Source: Pseudomonas antarctica (lineage in GTDB: Bacteria > Pseudomonadota > Gammaproteobacteria > Pseudomonadales > Pseudomonadaceae). From it: DNA of 64,000 nucleotides. The stretch lies in contig NZ_CP015600.1 of assembly GCF_001647715.1 (NCBI RefSeq), forward strand, positions 1,674,001-1,738,000. Direction: 5' to 3'. Positions 1 to 8,854 of the stretch are shown piece after piece. Positions within the stretch are counted from its first letter, which is position 1. Each line of letters opens with the position of its first letter. The translations under genes were made by a program, and so were the position numbers. The notes under the pieces were generated by a model that made no database searches, had not been told where the DNA came from, and saw nothing but the letters and a program-made list of their open reading frames with translations.

Positions 1-220
1 CGTCACCCTGCGTGGCAAGACCCAAACCTACAGCGCCGAGTTGTTGGCCACCCGCCTGGATGACCGCCGTTTCCAGGTGGTGACCCTGGAGCCGGTGGTG
101 TTGCATGCCGAGGATTTCGAGCTGGCGCCGGGCGTGGCGGCGTTGCGTAAGGCGGCGGGGCTTAAGTCGATCAGTTTGTCGGTGCCGGTGGGTGCGGTAC
201 TGATCTTTACGGCGCGCTGA
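1..220 (+). CDS. YceI-family protein, C-terminal part
   Basis: Only the last 72 codons are in the window (reading frame 2, stop TGA at 218-220). The visible part has the beta-strand pattern of the YceI lipocalin-like fold: a 'VTLRGKTQ' strand, then 'EDFELAPGVAALRKAAGL' and a closing hydrophobic strand. In this family the segment usually reads LxLHGVTK and the conserved DFG..AGVEALRK block. YceI proteins are periplasmic or secreted isoprenoid/lipid binders of poorly known role. The next gene starts one base after the stop, so the two are probably co-transcribed. The N-terminus and signal peptide lie outside the window. Confidence 0.75.
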   Translation, partial: VTLRGKTQTYSAELLATRLDDRRFQVVTLEPVVLHAEDFELAPGVAALRKAAGLKSISLSVPVGAVLIFTAR

Positions 221-221
221 G

Positions 222-1379
222 ATGAGCGGCGCAGTGTTTCCGTGGCGCAGCGCCAACCGGTTCGAGTTGCTGGTCGACGGGCCGAGTTTCTTCCCGCAGA
301 TGCTGGTGGACATTGCCCGCGCCGAGCAGCAAGTCGAGTTGGAGTTGTACCTGGTGGAAGCCGGCGCATGCGCCGAAGCCATGGTGCAGGCGTTGGTGCT
401 GGCCGCCGAACGCGGCGTGCTCGTGCGTTGCCTGTTTGATGATTACGGCAGTTTGGCGTTTACGCTGGGGCTGCGCAAACGCCTGACCGATGCGGGCGTG
501 GAGCTGCGGTTTTACAATCGCTTGAGCTGGCGGCGGTGGGTGCGCAACCTGTACCGCGACCATCGCAAACTGTTGCTGATCGACCAGAGCATCGCGCTGG
601 TGGGGGGGACGGGTGTCACGGATGAGTTCTGGACGCCGGGGCAAGACACCGCCGAGTGGCATGAGGTGATGGTGCAAATCAGCGGCCCACTGGTGCTGGA
701 CTGGCAAGCACTGTTCGAACGCCAATGGCATGCCAATGTGGCGCGCCGCGCGTGGAAGCCCTCTACCCATTTTGGTTTGCCGCGCCTGCCCAAGGTGCCT
801 GCGGCCGGGCCGGGTCTTGGCCGCGTGGCCTATGCCGACGCCCGCCAGCACCGCGATATTTTGCAGTCGCTGATTCGCGCATTGAACAGTAGCCAGCAAC
901 GCATCTGGCTGGCGACGCCGTATTTTTTGCCGACTTGGAGCGTGCGCCGTGCCTTGCGCCGTGCGGCCGGACGCGGCGTGGATGTGCGTTTGCTGCTCAC
1001 CGGCCCACGCACCGATCACCCCTCCGTACGTTACGCCGGGCATCGTTATTACCCGCGTTTGCTGCGTGCGGGTGTGCAGATCTTTGAATACCAGCCGTGC
1101 TTTCTGCACCTCAAAATGGTGCTGGTAGATGATTGGGTGAGCATCGGCTCGTGCAATTTCGACCATTGGAATTTGCGCTTCAATCTGGAAGCCAACCTGG
1201 AGGCATTGGACCCTGAGTTGACGCTGGCCGTGGCGGGCAGTTTCGAGCGCGATTTTGCCCAGAGCCAGGCGGTGAGTCTGGAGGCGTGGAAGGCACGGCC
1301 GTTGTGGCGGCGCGTGAAGCAGCGGGTGTGGGGGTGGATTGATCGGTTGGTGGTGAATCTGTTGGATCGGCGGGGTTAA
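222..1379 (+). CDS. Cardiolipin synthase-type phospholipase D protein
   Basis: 385 residues with two phospholipase D HKD motifs. The first is HRKLLLIDQSIALVGGTG (about residues 113-130). The second is HLKMVLVDDWVSIGSCNF (about 296-313). This is the ClsB-like subgroup, which lacks the N-terminal membrane helices of ClsA. The expected reaction is phosphatidyl transfer to form cardiolipin at the inner membrane. ATG lies one base after the preceding YceI-family stop, indicating a two-gene unit. A REPIN follows about 20 bases after the stop. Confidence 0.88.
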   Translation: MSGAVFPWRSANRFELLVDGPSFFPQMLVDIARAEQQVELELYLVEAGACAEAMVQALVLAAERGVLVRCLFDDYGSLAFTLGLRKRLTDAGVELRFYNRLSWRRWVRNLYRDHRKLLLIDQSIALVGGTGVTDEFWTPGQDTAEWHEVMVQISGPLVLDWQALFERQWHANVARRAWKPSTHFGLPRLPKVPAAGPGLGRVAYADARQHRDILQSLIRALNSSQQRIWLATPYFLPTWSVRRALRRAAGRGVDVRLLLTGPRTDHPSVRYAGHRYYPRLLRAGVQIFEYQPCFLHLKMVLVDDWVSIGSCNFDHWNLRFNLEANLEALDPELTLAVAGSFERDFAQSQAVSLEAWKARPLWRRVKQRVWGWIDRLVVNLLDRRG

Positions 1380-1398
1380 CCCAGCCACTGAAGTCAAA

Positions 1399-1470
1399 TG
1401 TGGGAGCTGGCTTGCCTGCGATAGCGATGGTGGATGTTCCACCGCTATCGCAGGCAAGCCAGCTCCCACA
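1399..1470. repeat. REPIN (inverted REP doublet)
   Basis: Two inverted REP arms, TGTGGGAGCTGGCTTGCCTG and its complement, around a short divergent core. The repeat lies between the convergent cls-type gene and bglX. Confidence 0.9.
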
Positions 1471-1493
1471 CTGACCGCCTTTACAGTTTTAGA

Positions 1494-3785
1494 TCAGAGC
1501 AGCTCGAATGTCTGCTGCTGCACATCCTGGGAGTCCAACCCGATCTGTACATTGAACTCGCCCGGTTCTGCGGCGAACTTGAGCTGGGTGTTGTAGAACT
1601 TCAAGTCTTCCTCGGTGATGGTGAAGTGCAATGTGCGTTCTTCACCGGCTTTGAGCATGACTTTCTGGAAGTTCTTCAGCTCTTTGATCGGGCGGATCAT
1701 CGAGCCGGCCACGTCCTGGATATACAACTGCACCACGGTTTCGCCGTCGACCTTGCCGGTGTTTTTCAGCGTGACGCTGGCGTCGAGCTTGCCGGTTTTA
1801 TTCAACGTGGTGGACGACAGCGCCATGTCCGACAAGCTGAACGTGGTGTAGCTCAGGCCATAACCAAACGGGAACAGGGGGCCGGTGACGTCATCGAAAT
1901 ACTGCGAGGTGTAGTTGCCCGGCTTGCCTGGGGTGAACGGCCGGCCGATGCTCAGGTGGTTGTAGTAGGTCGGAATCTGCCCCACCGAGCGTGGGAAGGT
2001 GATCGGCAGCTTGCCTGACGGGTTGTAGTCGCCGAACAGCACGTCGGCGATGGCGTTGCCGCCTTCGGTGCCGGCGAACCAGGTTTCCAGGATCGCGTCA
2101 GCCTGCTTGTTCTCATCGAGAATCGACAGTGGGCGGCCGTTCATCAATACCAACACCAAAGGCTTGCCGGTGGCTTTAAGGGCCTTGATCAGGTCACGTT
2201 GGCTTTGTGGGATGTTCAGGTCGGTACGGCTCGAGGATTCGTGGGACATGCCACGGGACTCGCCCACGGCAGCCACGACCACGTCGGCGTCCTTTGCGGC
2301 TTTCACCGCTTCGTCGATCATCACTTGCGAAGAGCGCGTGTCATCCACCACTTCCGGCGCATCGAAGTTGAGGAAGTTGAGGTAGTCGACCACCGCCTTG
2401 TCGTTGGTGATGTTGGCGCCACGGGCATAGATCACTTTGCCTTTCTCGCCGATCACGGCGTTCATGCCGTCCAGCAGGGTCACCGATTGTTCAGGCTTAC
2501 CGGCAGCCGCCCAACTGCCCATCATGTCGATCGGTGCCTTGGCCAATGGCCCAACCAGGGCGATAGTTGCGGACTTTTTCAGCGGCAAAGTGTTGTTCTG
2601 GTTTTTCAGCAAGACCAGGCTGCGCCTCGCGATATCGCGGGCATCGCTGCGGTGCAGGCGGCTGTCGGCATAGGTGTCGGCCGGGTCATCCTCGGCCTTG
2701 CCGATACGCAGGTACGGGTCTTTGAACAGGCCCATGTCGTACTTGGCGCCGAGCACTTCACGCACGGCATTGTCGATGTCGCTTTGCTCGATCTCGCCGG
2801 ACTTGAGCAGGCCGGGTAATTCCTTGCCGTACAGCGAGTCGTTCATGCTCATGTCGATGCCGGCCTTGATCGCCAGCTTGGCGGCTTCACGCCCGTCCTT
2901 GGCCACGCCGTGCTTGATCAGCTCGAAGATCGCGCCGTGGTCACTCACGGCCAGGCCTTTGAAGCCCCAGTCTTTGCGCAGCAGGTCGTTCATCAGCCAG
3001 GTGTTGGCCGTGGCGGGTACACCGTTGATCGAGTTCAACGCCACCATCACGCCGCCGGAACCGGCCTTGATCGCCGCGTGGTACGGCGGCAGGTAGTCCT
3101 GATACATCTTGACCGGGCTCATGTCGACCACGTTGTAGTCGCGACCGCCTTCCACCGCGCCGTACAGGGCGAAGTGCTTGACGCTGGCCATGATGCTGTC
3201 GGCATTGGCGGGGCTGGTGCCCTGGAAGGCCTTGACCATCACTTCGGCAATGCGCGAGACCAGATACGTGTCTTCGCCGAAGCCTTCGGACGTGCGGCCC
3301 CAGCGTGGGTCGCGGGAGATATCGACCATCGGCGCAAAGGTGATGTCGAGGCTGTCGGCGGCGGCTTCCTGGGCGGCGATACGCCCGGAGCGGCCGATGG
3401 CGTCCATGTCCCAGCTGGAGGCCAGGGCCAGGCTGATCGGGAAAATCGTGCGGTGGCCGTGGATCACGTCATAGGCGAAGAACATCGGGATCTTCAACCG
3501 GCTGCGCATGGCCGCGTCCTGCATCGGACGGTTTTCCGGGCGGGTGATCGAGTTGAAGGTGCCACCGATACGGCCGGCGGCGATTTCCTTGCGGATCAGC
3601 TCGCGGGGCATTTCAGGGCCGATGCTGATCAGGCGCAATTGGCCGATCTTTTCATCCAGGGTCATCTGCTTGAGCAGGTCGCTGACGAAGGCGTCCTTGT
3701 CTTTAAGCGCAGCAGGCTTTGTTTCTGCCCATACGGGGTGAGTGGCCAGAGTGGCAACAAGGCCGAGCAAACACAGCTTCTTCAT
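1494..3785 (-). CDS. bglX: Periplasmic beta-glucosidase, GH3 family
   Basis: 763 residues, matching the length of E. coli BglX (765). The N-terminus MKKLCLLGLVATLATHPVWA is a Sec signal peptide, so the enzyme acts in the periplasm. Residues of the GH3 N-domain are clear: 'SVKHFALYG', 'GGRDYN' and 'GLAVSDHGAI', whose Asp is the usual nucleophile position. The GH3 C-domain ('RRSLVLLKN', 'GRPLSI', 'LFGDYNPSGKLPITFP') and a fibronectin-III-like tail follow. The reading frame extends further upstream, but ATG at 3785 is preceded by AAGGA and begins the signal peptide. It should release glucose from beta-glucosides. It is transcribed alone, divergently from the lemA-like gene. Confidence 0.93.
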   Translation of the reverse strand: MKKLCLLGLVATLATHPVWAETKPAALKDKDAFVSDLLKQMTLDEKIGQLRLISIGPEMPRELIRKEIAAGRIGGTFNSITRPENRPMQDAAMRSRLKIPMFFAYDVIHGHRTIFPISLALASSWDMDAIGRSGRIAAQEAAADSLDITFAPMVDISRDPRWGRTSEGFGEDTYLVSRIAEVMVKAFQGTSPANADSIMASVKHFALYGAVEGGRDYNVVDMSPVKMYQDYLPPYHAAIKAGSGGVMVALNSINGVPATANTWLMNDLLRKDWGFKGLAVSDHGAIFELIKHGVAKDGREAAKLAIKAGIDMSMNDSLYGKELPGLLKSGEIEQSDIDNAVREVLGAKYDMGLFKDPYLRIGKAEDDPADTYADSRLHRSDARDIARRSLVLLKNQNNTLPLKKSATIALVGPLAKAPIDMMGSWAAAGKPEQSVTLLDGMNAVIGEKGKVIYARGANITNDKAVVDYLNFLNFDAPEVVDDTRSSQVMIDEAVKAAKDADVVVAAVGESRGMSHESSSRTDLNIPQSQRDLIKALKATGKPLVLVLMNGRPLSILDENKQADAILETWFAGTEGGNAIADVLFGDYNPSGKLPITFPRSVGQIPTYYNHLSIGRPFTPGKPGNYTSQYFDDVTGPLFPFGYGLSYTTFSLSDMALSSTTLNKTGKLDASVTLKNTGKVDGETVVQLYIQDVAGSMIRPIKELKNFQKVMLKAGEERTLHFTITEEDLKFYNTQLKFAAEPGEFNVQIGLDSQDVQQQTFELL

Positions 3786-4026
3786 GAATATCCTTTTTCG
3801 GCTCACTGCACAGCGATTACGCTGATCGGCCAAAATGTGGGGAGCGTCTATTGTTGTTCGGGTGTTGTTCAGATAAATACCGCACACTTCTGAACTCTAC
3901 ATCGCGCTGGGCATCTTTTAGCTGATTGGCTCAATGCATTCCAGTGGTGGTGGCGGATTATGCCCCAAGCGCGCGGTTTATAGGGTGAGTCGTCAAATTC
4001 CATCAAGTTTGGGCAGGAGAGACACC
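3786..4026. promoter_or_regulatory. Divergent intergenic region bglX / lemA-like gene
   Basis: About 240 bases holding the promoters of two divergent genes. A direct repeat of GTTGTTC is visible near 3852-3870, on the bglX side. No clear -35/-10 pair could be assigned. Confidence 0.35.
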
Positions 4027-4638
4027 ATGCAAGTAGCACAACATTACCGCTGGGGCTTCAAGGCCGCGGCTCTGCTACTGATCAGCAGCGTGCTGAGCGG
4101 TTGTGGCATCAATACGATTCCGACCCTGGATGAACAGGCCAAAGCCGCCTGGGGCCAGGTGCAGAACCAATACCAACGCCGTGCTGACCTGATCCCCAAC
4201 CTGGTGGAAGTGGTCAAGGGCTACGCCGCCCATGAACAAGACACCCTCACCGCCGTGATTGAGGCGCGGGCCAAGGCCACCTCGATCCAGGTGGACGCCA
4301 GTACCCTCGACAACCCGGAAAAACTCAAGCAATTCCAGCAAGCCCAGGATGGCCTGAGCGGTGCCCTCAGCCGTTTGATGGTGGTGTCCGAGCGTTACCC
4401 GGACCTGAAGGCCAACCAGAACTTCCTGGCGCTGCAATCCCAGCTTGAAGGCACGGAAAACCGTATTGCCGTGGCCCGTCGCGACTTCATCCAGGCAGTG
4501 CAGGCTTACAACACCGAGATCCGCACCTTCCCGGGTCGCCTGTGGCACAGCGTGATGTACAGCGACTTGCCGATCCGCGCCACGTTTGAAGCCACCAGTG
4601 CCGACGCCGATAAAGCGCCGCAAGTGAAGTTCAAATAA
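4027..4638 (+). CDS. LemA-family lipoprotein
   Basis: 203 residues. The N-terminus carries a hydrophobic stretch ending in the lipobox LLISSVLSGC, so it is probably a lipoprotein. The rest is the LemA four-helix fold with the hallmark 'QYQRRADLIPNLVEVVKGYAAHE' (split here as QYQRRADLIPNLV / EVVKGYAAHE) and 'ENRIAVARRDFIQAVQAYN'. The frame is open further upstream, but ATG at 4027 with GGAG at 4016-4019 fits best. It is followed at 18 bases by a TPM-domain gene, and a second TPM gene follows that. LemA/TPM neighbourhoods are widespread in bacteria; the molecular role is not established. Confidence 0.88.
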   Translation: MQVAQHYRWGFKAAALLLISSVLSGCGINTIPTLDEQAKAAWGQVQNQYQRRADLIPNLVEVVKGYAAHEQDTLTAVIEARAKATSIQVDASTLDNPEKLKQFQQAQDGLSGALSRLMVVSERYPDLKANQNFLALQSQLEGTENRIAVARRDFIQAVQAYNTEIRTFPGRLWHSVMYSDLPIRATFEATSADADKAPQVKFK

Positions 4639-4656
4639 GGCTTCTCTGAGGTGTCG

Positions 4657-5385
4657 ATGCGTTTATTACGGATAGGCTTGGCGCTGTGGTTGCTGGCGTG
4701 CGTCGGTGTGGCCCAGGCGGCGCTGACCTTTCCGGCGTTGACCGGGCGGGTGGTGGACGCCGCGCAGATGATCGACCCGGCAACGCGCGCGCAGATTACC
4801 CAGCAGTTGCAGGCGCTGGAACAAACGTCCGGCGACCAGATCGTGGTGGTCACCGTCCCCGACCTGCAAGGCGTGCCGATTGAAGACTACGGTTACCAGT
4901 TGGGTCGCCAATGGGGCATCGGCCAGAAGGGCAAGGACAACGGCGCACTGTTGATCGTCGCGCGTGATGAGCACAAATTGCGCATCGAAGTCGGTTACGG
5001 CCTTGAAGGCGTGCTGACCGATGCGCAGTCATGGGTGATCATCAACCAGGTGATTGCGCCCAAGTTCAAGGCCGGTAATTACAGCCAGGGCATCAGCGAC
5101 GGCGTGGCGGCAATAGTGCAAGTGGTGGGCGGTGAGCCGCTGGCGGTGCCGGCCCATGTGGCGGATGCGAATTTCGCCAAGGATAATCCCGGGTTTTCCA
5201 TCGGCTTGTTTATCCTGCTGATCGGCGTGTTATGGCTGTGCAATCGCTTGGGCCTGCCGGTTGGCGCTATCTTGCTGGCGATCCTCAGCAGCAGTGGGCG
5301 CGGCGGCGGTGGCGGTGGCGGCGGTGGTGGCTTCCGAGGCGGCGGCGGTGGTTTCGGCGGCGGCGGTGCCTCAGGTGGCTGGTAA
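4657..5385 (+). CDS. TPM-domain membrane protein, YgcG-like, Gly-rich tail
   Basis: 242 residues. There is a signal peptide (MRLLRIGLALWLLACVGVAQA) and then a TPM domain: 'LTGRVVDAAQMIDPATRAQI', 'GDQIVVVTVPDLQG' and 'DNGALLIVARDEHKLRIEVGYGLEG' (each split over the domain). A transmembrane helix lies near residues 175-195. The protein ends in a low-complexity run of glycines with phenylalanines. ATG 4657 is favoured because GAGG sits at 4648-4651; a GTG two codons upstream is less likely. The domain probably faces the periplasm. Second gene of the lemA-TPM-TPM cluster. Confidence 0.87.
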   Translation: MRLLRIGLALWLLACVGVAQAALTFPALTGRVVDAAQMIDPATRAQITQQLQALEQTSGDQIVVVTVPDLQGVPIEDYGYQLGRQWGIGQKGKDNGALLIVARDEHKLRIEVGYGLEGVLTDAQSWVIINQVIAPKFKAGNYSQGISDGVAAIVQVVGGEPLAVPAHVADANFAKDNPGFSIGLFILLIGVLWLCNRLGLPVGAILLAILSSSGRGGGGGGGGGGFRGGGGGFGGGGASGGW

Positions 5386-5434
5386 TGAACGTGCGGCGGG
5401 TAATGACAATAACTAGAAAAGAGCATCTACAACC

Positions 5435-6052
5435 ATGGCATTACTGACTGAACACGAGCAGCGCCAGGTCGCCGAAGCGATCGCCCGGGTTGAAAAAACC
5501 ACCGACGCCGAACTGGTCACCGTGCTGGCGGCCCGCGCCGACGATTACGCTTACATCCCGCTGCTATGGGCCAGCCTGATTGCGTTGGTGGTGCCTGGCG
5601 TGGTGCATTACTTGTCGGGCTACCTGACCATGTACACCTTGCTGTTGGCGCAGTGGGCGACGTTTATTGTGCTGTGCCTGGTGTTTCGCCTGCCCAAGGT
5701 CACCACCCGCTTGATCCCGCGTTCGGTACGCCATTGGCGCGCGTCAAACCTGGCACGCCGGCAGTTTCTGGAGCAGAACCTGCACCACACGCTGGGCGGC
5801 ACCGGCGTGCTGATTTTTGTCTGCGAGGCGGAGCGGTATGTGGAAATCCTGGTGGACGAGGGCATTTCCAAACACCTGGATAACAGCAGTTGGGATGGCA
5901 TCGTCAAGGCGTTTACCCAGCAGGTAAAACAGGGGCAAACGCTCGCCGGGTTTATTGCGTGTATTGAAGCCTGTGGCGAGTTGCTCAAGGTGCATGTGCC
6001 GGTGACGCAGACGCGTAACGAATTACCGAACCGGCTGATCGTGCTCGAATAA
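5435..6052 (+). CDS. TPM-domain membrane protein
   Basis: 205 residues, no signal peptide. An N-terminal stretch ('TEHEQRQVAEAIARVEKTTDAELVTVLA') begins a TPM domain. It is interrupted by two hydrophobic helices (about residues 45-90) and continues after them with 'GTGVLIFVCEAERYVEILVDEGI'. This split arrangement distinguishes it from the preceding gene. It begins 49 bases after the YgcG-like gene and is probably in the same transcript. The ribosome binding site is weak (AAAAGAG). Confidence 0.82.
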   Translation: MALLTEHEQRQVAEAIARVEKTTDAELVTVLAARADDYAYIPLLWASLIALVVPGVVHYLSGYLTMYTLLLAQWATFIVLCLVFRLPKVTTRLIPRSVRHWRASNLARRQFLEQNLHHTLGGTGVLIFVCEAERYVEILVDEGISKHLDNSSWDGIVKAFTQQVKQGQTLAGFIACIEACGELLKVHVPVTQTRNELPNRLIVLE

Positions 6053-6089
6053 CCCAAACTCCCCTGAGCCTATTTGGGCGCTGCTTTTC

Positions 6090-6177
6090 TGTGGGAGCCG
6101 GGCTTGCCCGCGATGGCCTCACCTCGGTTTGCCTGATGGACCGCGGTGCCAGCATCGCAGGCAAGCCAGCTCCCACA
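6090..6177. repeat. REPIN
   Basis: Inverted REP arms, TGTGGGAGCCGGGCTTGCCC at the left and the CAAGCCAGCTCCCACA complement type at the right. The repeat lies between the TPM gene and the methyltransferase. Confidence 0.9.
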
Positions 6178-6297
6178 CAAAGCAGCTCTCACATTTGATT
6201 TGCGGCGGCTGAGTGACCGTTGATCAAATAACCCCGTGCCCTCAACGCCTATCCCCCCTAAAATGCCCGGCATTCCCAGCCCGAGGCGTTTTTGTTC

Positions 6298-7515
6298 ATG
6301 TCCGTCACTGCTCAACCTGCCAGCCCTGCGCCGGATCATCACGCCCAGTTCATCGAACTGCTGAGCGCAAGCCTCGCGCAGCATGCATTTATCAAGCTGG
6401 TACTGGCCAAGTACGTCGGTGAAGAGGCCGAGTTGCAGCGGCTGATCATCAAGCCAGTGACGGTCAAGGAGCAGCCGTGCCTGTCCTTCGTCTACCGCTA
6501 CAAGACGCGCGACATCACCAAGAACTTCCCGCTGGCGGACGGCGTGGCAGCGATTGCCGAGCTGCTGCCGGCGTCGTTCAAGAACGCGCACTTGCTCTCG
6601 CTGACGGATGAAGCCCAGTTGGAGTACAGCAAGAAGAACAAAAGCTCGCTGTTCAAAAGCAAGCCGCAGCAACTGCGTGAGGCGCCGTCCGCGGAGCATA
6701 ACCGCGAGAAAAATCGCTTCCTGGACCTGACGCGGCCGTTCCTCGCTGACCTGGGCGTAACCGACGCCAGGCAGGCGCTGATCCCATCGATGTCGCGCAA
6801 GTGGAAACAAATCAATAAATTCATCGAAGTGTTCAGCCATGCGCTGACTTCGTCACCGTTGAAACTGGACCGGCCGGTGCGTGTTGCTGACTTTGGTTCG
6901 GGCAAGGGCTACCTGACCTTCGCCATTCACGATTACCTGCGCAACACCCTCAAGGCCGAGGGCGAGGTGACAGGTGTTGAGCTGCGCGAAGACATGGTGA
7001 CCCTGTGCAACGCCGCCGCCGCGCGCCTGGAACACCCGGGGCTGGTGTTCAAATGCGGTGATGTGCGCAGCGTCGCGCCGAGCGAACTGGACGTGATGAT
7101 CGCCCTGCATGCCTGCGACATCGCCACCGATTACGCGATCCACACCGGCATTCGCTCCGGCGCCTCGATCATCATGTGCTCGCCGTGCTGCCACAAACAG
7201 ATTCGTCTGCAAATCCAGAGCCCGGTGCTGCTCAAGCCGATGCTGCAATACGGCCTGCACCTGGGCCAACAGGCGGAAATGGTCACCGACAGCCTGCGGG
7301 CGTTGTACCTTGAAGCCTGCGGTTATGAGACCAAGGTGTTCGAGTTCATCTCGTTGGAACACACCAACAAGAACAAGATGATCCTGGCGGTCAAACGCGC
7401 CGAGCCGTTGGACAACGCGCAGTTGCTGAAAAAAATCCGGGAGCTGAAGGCGTTCTACCAGATCAGCGAACACTGCCTGGAAACCTTGCTGCGCGCGGAT
7501 GGTTATTTGAGCTGA
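6298..7515 (+). CDS. Class I SAM-dependent methyltransferase
   Basis: 405 residues. The first ~180 residues are helical and basic, with a Lys-rich patch (about residues 98-120) that could bind nucleic acid. The Rossmann methyltransferase domain follows: motif I 'VRVADFGSGKGYLTFAIHDYL', acidic loop 'VTGVELREDMV', then 'DVMIALHACDIATDYAI' and the cysteine-bearing 'MCSPCCHKQ'. This resembles the Methyltransf_32/RNA-methyltransferase-like group, so an RNA substrate is possible but inferred. ATG 6298 was chosen; an in-frame TTG at 6292 is closer to GAGG at 6283-6286. Confidence 0.8.
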   Translation: MSVTAQPASPAPDHHAQFIELLSASLAQHAFIKLVLAKYVGEEAELQRLIIKPVTVKEQPCLSFVYRYKTRDITKNFPLADGVAAIAELLPASFKNAHLLSLTDEAQLEYSKKNKSSLFKSKPQQLREAPSAEHNREKNRFLDLTRPFLADLGVTDARQALIPSMSRKWKQINKFIEVFSHALTSSPLKLDRPVRVADFGSGKGYLTFAIHDYLRNTLKAEGEVTGVELREDMVTLCNAAAARLEHPGLVFKCGDVRSVAPSELDVMIALHACDIATDYAIHTGIRSGASIIMCSPCCHKQIRLQIQSPVLLKPMLQYGLHLGQQAEMVTDSLRALYLEACGYETKVFEFISLEHTNKNKMILAVKRAEPLDNAQLLKKIRELKAFYQISEHCLETLLRADGYLS

Positions 7516-7532
7516 GAGCGCTGCAAATCAAA

Positions 7533-7653
7533 TGTGGGAGGGTGGGCTTGTGTGGGAGCCGGGCTTGCCCGCGATGGCATCGCCTCGGTTTTCTGACGGA
7601 CCGAGTTGCCTGCATCGCAGGCAAGCCAGCTCCCACACAAGCCAGCTCCCACA
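7533..7653. repeat. Nested REPIN with extra REP arms
   Basis: A standard REPIN (7551-7637) is bracketed by an additional left arm (TGTGGGAGGGTGGGCTTG at 7533) and an additional right arm (CAAGCCAGCTCCCACA ending at 7653). It looks like a REP arm inserted into or duplicated around another. Confidence 0.85.
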
Positions 7654-7669
7654 CAGGCCTGCTTTCACA

Positions 7670-8569
7670 TTAAATAGCGTTCGGCTTGGGAAGGGGCGCA
7701 GCCTGCACCGCCGTCTTGCGTCCCAGCATCACTGTCACGATCACACCACAGGCAAACAGCCAGGTAATCGGCTCGATGTGTTCACCAAAGAACAACGCCG
7801 AAAACGCGATGGTGAAGAAAATCTGCAACAGCTGAATTTGACTGACCCGTGCAATGCCGCCCATGGCCAGCCCGGCGTACCAGGCAAAAAATCCCAGGAA
7901 CTGCGAGAACAGCGACACATAGCCAAACGCCCACCAGGTGCGCATGGAAATCGCCCCTTGATGCTGCGCCGCCAGGTACCACACCGGGCCGATCAACACC
8001 GGCGTCGACAGCACCAGCGCCCAGCAGATCACCTGCCAGCCGCCCATCTCTTTGGCCAGCCGGCCACCTTCGGCATAACCCAGGCCGCCCACGGCAATGG
8101 CGCCGAGCATCAACAAATCACCCGCCTGGATACTGCCGGCGCCGGTGATCAACGCGTAACTCAACACCAACGCACTGCCCAACGCCGCACAGGCCCAGAA
8201 GGCTTTCGACGGCCGCTCGTGGGACAGCCACGCCGCGTACAGCGCCACGCACAGGGGTTGCAGGCCGTTGACCAGCGCGCCATGGGACGCCGGCAAGGTT
8301 TGCATGGCCCAGGCCGACAGCACCGGGAAACCGAGAATCACGCCGGCGATGACCAGGCACAACCCGCGTACCTGGCGCCAGGTCGGCCAGCGCTCACGGC
8401 GCCACAGCAACAGCGCCGCTGCCGGAACCGCTGCGAACAACGCGCGACCCAGGCCGTTGAGCAACGGGTGGATTTCCTGCACCACGATGCGGGTGAAGGG
8501 CAGGGTCAGGCTGAAGATGATGACGCCCAGCAGGCCGAGGGCCATGCCGGTGTTTTCGCGCGAGCTCAT
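7670..8569 (-). CDS. EamA/DMT-family exporter
   Basis: 299 residues, almost wholly hydrophobic, with about ten membrane helices arranged as two EamA repeats ('ALGLLGVIIFSLTLPFTRIVV' type start; second repeat from about residue 150). Family members export metabolites or amino acids across the inner membrane; the substrate cannot be read. The frame continues upstream of 8569, but the MSSRENTG start immediately precedes the first helix. It stands alone. Confidence 0.82.
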   Translation of the reverse strand: MSSRENTGMALGLLGVIIFSLTLPFTRIVVQEIHPLLNGLGRALFAAVPAAALLLWRRERWPTWRQVRGLCLVIAGVILGFPVLSAWAMQTLPASHGALVNGLQPLCVALYAAWLSHERPSKAFWACAALGSALVLSYALITGAGSIQAGDLLMLGAIAVGGLGYAEGGRLAKEMGGWQVICWALVLSTPVLIGPVWYLAAQHQGAISMRTWWAFGYVSLFSQFLGFFAWYAGLAMGGIARVSQIQLLQIFFTIAFSALFFGEHIEPITWLFACGVIVTVMLGRKTAVQAAPLPKPNAI

Positions 8570-8854
8570 GATGGGGACCGAAATCTGCAGGGCTTCAAGG
8601 GAAGCCCATCTAGCCACAACCCCTGCCGGTAGCGGGCCTACAGCTGGGTGCGGATTTATCCGTACAGTTTCAATCGCTCTGTTGGCAGTGCCGCCGCCTT
8701 CGCCGCCTCGCTGGGGCTCGACAGTTCCCACAGTAGATCGCCAGCGAATGGAGAACCAATGTGGGAGCTGTCGAGCTTCAGCGAGTCTGCGAAGGGATCG
8801 CCTCGGTTGTGCTGACCGACCGAGAAATCTGCATCGCCGGCTGCACCCCTAACC
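8570..8854. other. Intergenic region with a degenerate REP pair
   Basis: 285 bases between the EamA gene and the receptor gene. It contains no convincing gene. It holds a degenerate inverted repeat of another REP type (arms 8707-8732 and 8760-8785), annotated separately. Confidence 0.5.
8707..8785. repeat. Degenerate REP doublet, second family
   Basis: Left arm 8707-8732 and right arm 8760-8785 are inverted copies (GTGGGAGCTGTCGAGC...CAGCGAG) differing at about three positions over 25 bases. The core motif GAGCTGTCGAGC differs from the GAGCTGGCTTGCC motif of the other repeats in this window. Confidence 0.6.

Noticed and set aside
207..1469. 420-codon open frame on the minus strand opposite the phospholipase D gene
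   Set aside because: It is a shadow frame: His/Gln/Arg-rich, without domains, opposite a gene with two intact HKD motifs.
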